The position numbers and the translations under genes were made by a program. Below, one piece after another: positions 60,416-64,000 of a DNA stretch of 64,000 nt. The notes below the pieces were generated by a model, which saw nothing but the letters and a program-made list of their open reading frames with translations, was not told where the DNA came from and did not search any database. Source of the DNA: Hyphomonas sp. Mor2 (GTDB taxonomy: Bacteria > Pseudomonadota > Alphaproteobacteria > Caulobacterales > Hyphomonadaceae); contig NZ_CP017718.1 of the NCBI RefSeq assembly GCF_001854405.1, forward strand, positions 2,170,001 through 2,234,000, read 5' to 3'. Every line of letters begins with the position of its first letter. Within the stretch, counting starts at the first letter, position 1.

Positions 60416-60505
60416 GGGGCGTTTTCTCCACGCCGGATTGTAGACCCGGTCCCTTAAACAAGTGGAGTGGTCAGGTGAGAGGTTCGATTCCTCGACGCCC
60501 CACCA
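60416..60505 (+). other. tRNA-like element with acceptor stem, T-arm and encoded CCA
   Basis: GGGGCGT (60416-60422) pairs perfectly with ACGCCCC (60495-60501), followed by A73-like A and CCA (60503-60505), 90 bases overall. A T-arm with AGAGG, loop TTCGATT and CCTCG (4 good pairs plus one A-G) sits at the right place. The interior has no normal D- or anticodon arm; instead CTCCAC pairs with GTGGAG around a GCCGG/CCGGT hairpin. It lacks the G3-U70 pair needed for tmRNA. It may be a decayed tRNA or a tRNA mimic. Confidence 0.5.
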
Positions 60506-60551
60506 ATCGAGGCGCAGATTGCGCCGATAGGCGCTTGGGTCATGCATTCCC

Positions 60552-60932
60552 ATGGAACCCATTATGAAATATCTGCGTTTCCAGAGCCTGCAGCGCTGTT
60601 ACCACTTACCAACCCGAGGCGGCATCTTTCGCACCGCCTATACGGTGCGCGACGCTGAGGACACGCGCGCCCATGATGCGGATGCGATCAATCATCATCT
60701 CGACTGGTTCGTGACACACCTCAAAATTCCACGCGAATCCGACTGGAATTATCGCGCCATCTTCTGGTTTAAGGACTCCGCACGCGAGCCCATCGACCAT
60801 ATCTGGGCGATGAAACATCTGCTGAAAGCAAACGGCTACTGGATTGATGTCGTGAAAACACAAAGGCCCGGAAGGATTATCTATGAAGATGACTGGCAAA
60901 TCGCGGCCGTGCCCTGGCGCGATGCGCATTGA
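60552..60932 (+). CDS. Uncharacterised 126-residue protein
   Basis: A 126-residue protein (or 122 from ATG 60564, which has GGA about 8 bases upstream). It is rich in Trp and His (HHLDWFVTHL, DWNYRAIFWFKDSA, NGYWIDVV) and has no signal peptide or membrane span. It follows the tRNA-like element by 46 bases in the same direction. No family recognised. Confidence 0.55.
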   Translation: MEPIMKYLRFQSLQRCYHLPTRGGIFRTAYTVRDAEDTRAHDADAINHHLDWFVTHLKIPRESDWNYRAIFWFKDSAREPIDHIWAMKHLLKANGYWIDVVKTQRPGRIIYEDDWQIAAVPWRDAH

Positions 60933-60970
60933 ACACGCTAGTCCCACACGGTCTTCGCGGCGAGGTTGAG

Positions 60971-61009
60971 CCCCTCTCCCGATCGCGGGAGAGGGGTTGG
61001 GGTGAGGGC
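60971..61009. repeat. REP-like palindrome with GGGGTGAGGG tail, unit 1
   Basis: An 11-bp stem CCCCTCTCCCG/CGGGAGAGGGG around ATCG, followed by TTGGGGTGAGGGC. This palindrome with a GGGTGAGG tail is a type I recall as widespread between genes of many proteobacteria. The second unit, in the opposite orientation, is about 50 bases on. Confidence 0.7.
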
Positions 61010-61056
61010 ACCAATGTTTGCTTAGACGCGACTCCGTCACCCGCCGCACGCATCTT

Positions 61057-61096
61057 GCCCTCATCCCCGGCCCTTCTCCCGCGTCCGGGAGAAGGG
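61057..61096. repeat. REP-like palindrome, unit 2, inverted
   Basis: GCCCTCATCCCCGG (complement of the tail in unit 1) precedes a CCCTTCTCCCG/CGGGAGAAGGG stem. Units 1 and 2 form a head-to-head pair like a BIME. No REP-associated transposase is in the window. Confidence 0.7.
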
Positions 61097-61270
61097 GGCG
61101 CGAGGGGTGGATTCACGCCCTCAATCCCGCTTCAATCCCCGCCCCACGAAACCGTGTTAGACTCCACCTCATCTCCTCTTGATGAAAGGCTAGTCCGGAA
61201 CGGCTGGATTAAAGGGGGGAGCGGTGGCCGCGTGGCTTGGCTTGGGGAGCTGTACCCCTTGCACGGTAAC

Positions 61271-61425
61271 GCGCCGGGCTTCGAAGCCGGTCGCGCCAGC
61301 GATCATTTGATCCAGTGGATCAAATGAAGGCGCAGAAGGCCCCGGCAGGGGCATCTGCTTCCCATGCCTCCGCCTTCGCTACCGCTCAGGCCTGCTTCGG
61401 GGAAAAACATCCCCCGGATGTTTTT
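61271..61425 (+). other. Chain of four hairpins ending in a terminator-like stem
   Basis: Consecutive inverted repeats are GGCTTCGAAGCC (61277-61288), TCATTTGATCC/GGATCAAATGA with an AGT loop (61303-61327), GCAGA-GCCCC/GGGGC-TCTGC (61332-61358), and AAAAACATCC/GGATGTTTTT with a CCC loop (61403-61425). The last ends in T5 and is a bidirectional terminator shape. Reading frames over the region are broken. A structured non-coding RNA or a repeat cassette would fit. Confidence 0.55.
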
Positions 61426-61711
61426 CTTACCCCTCCGCAGCCCCTGGCAGGCGCTTGGTCCAGGTGGCCAAGGTCTAACGTATGAAAGCATGTCACCGCG
61501 GGCGCGCTTGGTTCAGGCGCAGTATCGCCGTCTCGAGAGAGCGGCAGTTCCTCCGCGTTTGAAACAAGCGCGCCTCGCCTATCTATCAACTCAGGGGGAG
61601 CCCTCGTGAGGGGCTTTGGCGTGCCCTTCAAACATCGCGCGCCTCAGTTTCGACTGGCCTCCCGCTCCGGCCTGTGCCTAACGTGCGTGACTTAACTACT
61701 GGACCCCGCTC
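61426..61711. other. Non-coding stretch before the SGNH gene
   Basis: No gene is supported: frames are short and overlap each other. Short inverted repeats such as GAGCCC/GGGGCT near 61600 are present. The stretch should contain the promoter of the hydrolase gene at 61712, but no consensus -35/-10 pair is clear. Confidence 0.5.
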
Positions 61712-62446
61712 ATGCTCAAGCTTGCCCGCCGCCTCGTCGTCTCTGCCCTGTTCGCCGCCACCGGCGCCAGCCTGTCGGTCGCGCAGGCGCCGGCCGCGCC
61801 GGCGGTCTCCACCGACCCGATCGCGTTCAATGCCAATGCGCCATTTGCGTCCGAGATCTACACCTTCTTCGTGCAGGACGAGCTGTTTCCGCCGACGGCG
61901 TGTCGGACCGTATTTACCGGCAGTTCCAGCATCCGCTTCTGGCTCAGCCTGGAGGAGGATTTTCCGGCCCTCGTCCCCTTGAATCGCGGCTTTGGCGGGT
62001 CGCAGATTACTGAAGTGATCGGCTATTTTGACATCCTGCTGAGCCGTCATCAGCCGCGCGAGATTATCTTCTATGCCGGAGAGAACGATCTCAATGCTGG
62101 CGCCAGCCCGTCCGAAGTCGCGGCGCGCTTCGAGGCCTTCATGGGCTTGAAGGATCAGCGCCTCGGCGATGCACCGGTCTATTTCCTGTCGGTCAAACCG
62201 TCCTATGCCCGGCTCGACGAGCTGGCGGCCCAGGCAGAGACGAACGCTCTGATCCAGGCCTATGCCGAGACCCGACCCGATCTGATCTATATCGACATCG
62301 CCACTCCCATGATGGCGGGCGACGTGCCGAAGCAGATCTTCATTTCAGACCAGCTGCATATGAACATGCAGGGCTATGCCATCTGGACCGAAGCCCTGAG
62401 CGATCTGTTGAACGATCCGGACCGCCCGAAGCGCACGGGGTGCTGA
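61712..62446 (+). CDS. Secreted SGNH/GDSL-like hydrolase
   Basis: A 244-residue protein with a signal peptide (about 1-25, SVAQ). Block I is FTGSSSIRFW, with nucleophile Ser in GSS instead of GDS, block II is NRGFGGSQ, block III is YAGENDL and block V is DQLHMN with the Asp-x-x-His pair. It should act as an esterase or carbohydrate deacetylase in the periplasm. No strong ribosome site precedes the ATG. Confidence 0.75.
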   Translation: MLKLARRLVVSALFAATGASLSVAQAPAAPAVSTDPIAFNANAPFASEIYTFFVQDELFPPTACRTVFTGSSSIRFWLSLEEDFPALVPLNRGFGGSQITEVIGYFDILLSRHQPREIIFYAGENDLNAGASPSEVAARFEAFMGLKDQRLGDAPVYFLSVKPSYARLDELAAQAETNALIQAYAETRPDLIYIDIATPMMAGDVPKQIFISDQLHMNMQGYAIWTEALSDLLNDPDRPKRTGC

Positions 62447-62550
62447 ATTGTCTGCGAACAGCGGCTCAGGCCATTCGCGCTCAGCGCGAGTCTGGTTGAA
62501 TTTGGCGGGCGGCGCCCCAAGATGAAATGAGACGATGACCTGGAGGGACC

Positions 62551-62826
62551 ATGAGCACGTATAATTGCCGCGTCTGTGGACACACACATGCCATCACGCA
62601 CGAGCTCAACTGCCTCAGTTGCGGCGCGGAAAAACCATGGGCGAGCGATGAAGATCTCAAGAAATGGGAGATGTATGATTACTGGCTCGCAGAAGAACAA
62701 AAGCATGCGCGCGCATACCAATCGCTCATAGATCAGTTCATGGGCTCAATGAGATTCAAGAAACAAATCCGACATCATGTCGACCTGGCCAACAAGGCCC
62801 AGGATGAAAAGAACAAGTATCGCTAA
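62551..62826 (+). CDS. Small zinc-ribbon protein
   Basis: A 91-residue protein with a CxxC zinc knuckle pair, CRVCGH and CLSCGA (about residues 6-26), followed by a helix rich in Lys, Glu and His (EEQKHARAYQSLIDQF and on). GGAGG lies 4 bases before the ATG. The ribbon suggests nucleic-acid or protein binding; the function is unknown. Confidence 0.65.
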   Translation: MSTYNCRVCGHTHAITHELNCLSCGAEKPWASDEDLKKWEMYDYWLAEEQKHARAYQSLIDQFMGSMRFKKQIRHHVDLANKAQDEKNKYR

Positions 62827-62942
62827 GGATCTTTATCGATACCGCCCCCGATCGGATGCTTCCCGTTTGCCATGAGCGTTTACGAGGACACCGATGTCCC
62901 TTTCGACCCGAATACACCGCTTAGACCTTTGGAGCTTTATTC

Positions 62943-63458
62943 ATGACGACCCCTATCTACAAATCCACCATCGGCGTGATGATCCGCCAGGCCGAGGCGT
63001 TGGTCGGCGTGCTCGCTACGGGCCGCGATCATCTCGGCGATGACGCCGATGCCTTTATCAATGATCGTCTGATCGATGACATGCTGCCCTTCTCGTTCCA
63101 GATCCGGGCCGTGTGCAACTCCGCCTGGGGCAATATTGAGGCGATCCGTGCGGGTCAGGCCGGGCCGCCGCCAGACATGGATGTCTCCTCCTATGCGCAA
63201 CTGGAATCGATGCTGTCTGAAACCATTGCCAACCTGAAAACCGTCACGCCGGAAGACGTTGACGCAATGCTCGACAAGGACGTGATTTTTGCCCTTGGCG
63301 ATTTCAAGATTCCGTTCACCGGGCTCGGCTTCCTGACCTCATTCGCACTGCCGAATTTCAACTTCCACGTCACCACCGCGTATAATTTGCTGCGTCGCAA
63401 AGGTGTTGCGATCGGCAAGCGCGACTTTCTCGGCGCGCTGGATATGAATGTCGGCTAA
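62943..63458 (+). CDS. DUF1993 family protein
   Basis: A 171-residue helical protein of the DUF1993 type (DinB-like four-helix bundle). IGVMIRQAEALVGVL, LIDDMLPFSFQIRAVCN, PSSYAQLESML-like DVSSYAQLESML and FALPNFNFHVTTAYNLLRRKG are the family pattern, including the H in NFHVTTAY. GGAG lies 8 bases before the ATG. It may bind a metal or small thiol; the biochemical role is not known. Confidence 0.8.
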   Translation: MTTPIYKSTIGVMIRQAEALVGVLATGRDHLGDDADAFINDRLIDDMLPFSFQIRAVCNSAWGNIEAIRAGQAGPPPDMDVSSYAQLESMLSETIANLKTVTPEDVDAMLDKDVIFALGDFKIPFTGLGFLTSFALPNFNFHVTTAYNLLRRKGVAIGKRDFLGALDMNVG

Positions 63459-63470
63459 AGCCAAACGCAA

Positions 63471-63496
63471 ACGTCCCGGCCGCGCGGCCGGGACGT
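63471..63496. terminator. 26-base perfect palindrome between convergent genes
   Basis: ACGTCCCGGCCG is followed by CG and its exact complement, giving a fully self-complementary 26-mer. It lies 12 bases after the DUF1993 stop and 23 bases before the stop of the convergent gene. No T-run is visible on either side, so it would be a structure-only terminator. Confidence 0.65.
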
Positions 63497-63519
63497 GTGA
63501 AGGTGTGGGGGGCCTTGAT

Positions 63520-64000
63520 CTAGCCCGCGTGGAAGAGCGAGGTGATCATGTCTGCGCCCGGGGCGCCGCCGGTGCGGCGACGACGGCGGCGGCGCATACG
63601 AGACTGCAGCTCGTCGCGGGCCACTTTTAACGGCTGTGCATCGGCTTCCTTGGCAGCGAGATCGTCGCGATTGTCACAGAAATCGGCATAGGCCTCGAGT
63701 TCCGGCGCGAGATCAAAAGCCGCCAGGTCGACCATGATTGTGTCATCAAGGAATCCAATGCCCGGCAGATCATCCGGGATGATATCATTGGGATCCGAGA
63801 AATAGGCGAGCACTTCCAGAACCCGGGCCCGGTCGTCTTTTTCCAGGTTCCAGTCCCGGTCCTTCAACATCGCGACCATGGTCTGCAAGGTCAGCATGCG
63901 GGAGACAACAAAAGTCGGTGGATCGCTCTCCAGCGCCCGCACGGCCAGCGCTTCGGCGGCCAGAATGACGCGGTCATCATCGCGCAGCGCCCGATTCTTG
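63520..64000 (-). CDS. DUF1232/YkvA-type protein, start beyond the window
   Basis: The frame is open up to the window edge, so the N-terminus is missing; the GTG at 63942 is only an internal candidate. The visible part contains the YkvA/DUF1232 motif VLAYFSDPNDIIPDDLPGIG then FLDDTIMVDLA, and a basic Arg-rich stretch (RMRRRRRRRTGG) near the C-terminus. The domain is small and helical, of unknown function. It is convergent with DUF1993. Confidence 0.7.
   Translation of the reverse strand, partial: KNRALRDDDRVILAAEALAVRALESDPPTFVVSRMLTLQTMVAMLKDRDWNLEKDDRARVLEVLAYFSDPNDIIPDDLPGIGFLDDTIMVDLAAFDLAPELEAYADFCDNRDDLAAKEADAQPLKVARDELQSRMRRRRRRRTGGAPGADMITSLFHAG

Noticed and set aside
60416..60505. 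Two-piece tmRNA acceptor fragment
   Set aside because: The CCA end and T-arm fit, but the acceptor lacks the G3-U70 pair needed for alanine charging, both acceptor strands lie in normal order within 90 bases, and no tag-peptide coding sequence or 5' coding-piece motif is found nearby.
61201..61300. Second tRNA or RNase P RNA around the GGCTTCGAAGCC palindrome
   Set aside because: The T-loop-like sequence is not preceded by G53 or followed by a pairing acceptor, and no conserved RNase P segments are found.
1..64000. CRISPR arrays, insertion sequences, prophage or conjugative elements
   Set aside because: No regularly spaced direct repeats, transposase, integrase or phage structural gene is seen; repeats found are isolated palindromes.

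Overview
The window looks like chromosome of a dimorphic, marine-type alphaproteobacterium near Hyphomonadaceae/Maricaulales. The main evidence is a full-length CtrA with an Ala-Ala C-terminus, GANTC (CcrM-type) and TTAACCAT (CtrA-type) sites in front of cell-cycle and flagellar genes, an alphaproteobacterial NrtR-like NAD regulator, Zur, and many secreted S9 peptidases, lipoproteins and outer-membrane proteins. Base composition and codon use are even and GC-rich. I see no phage, insertion sequence, CRISPR array or rRNA, so this is mostly ordinary core genome with structured intergenic DNA.

Layout. 1-4.5 kb: a sterol-desaturase-type membrane hydroxylase behind a promoter with a perfect palindrome, then flhF-flhG (polar flagellum placement and number) and ctrA. 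4.5-10.8 kb: a membrane protein, a hairpin-rich gap, a probable methanethiol S-methyltransferase divergent from a membrane-bound winged-helix/TPR regulator, and an alkaline phosphatase lipoprotein. 10.9-15.4 kb: an HD hydrolase overlapping an NrtR-like regulator, kynureninase, a lipoprotein alpha/beta hydrolase and a rhomboid protease. 15.4-18.3 kb: acyl-CoA dehydrogenase and two SDRs as an acyl/alcohol oxidation operon. 18.4-26.2 kb: OmpW, Zur with a double hot-dog thioesterase, a LuxR solo, an XRE regulator, hydrolases and a dienoyl-CoA isomerase-like protein.

26.3-43.6 kb: housekeeping (argS, ispH, purB, class A PBP) with transporters, heptose phosphatase/racemase, a five-gene minus-strand operon (2-TM protein, methyltransferase, DUF3445, DUF4188, EVE) and adenine deaminase. 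44-57.5 kb: secreted proteolysis (two S9 peptidases and a polyproline-tethered zinc metalloprotease), YceI, a cation efflux protein, typA, a sulfotransferase and a VWA protein. 57.6-64 kb: acyltransferase 3, argG, a tRNA-like element, REP-like palindromes, a chain of hairpins, an SGNH hydrolase and small uncharacterised genes; the last gene runs off the window.

Themes. CtrA appears to sit over its own promoter and that of flhF, whose product has an Arg at the P-loop Lys position. The gene packing is tight: four convergent pairs share a single 4-base stop, and several co-directional pairs use ATGA or TAATG overlaps. The strongest candidates for something undescribed are the non-coding elements around 60.4-61.4 kb, the 16-mer palindrome pair at the left edge, and the altered FlhF GTPase.
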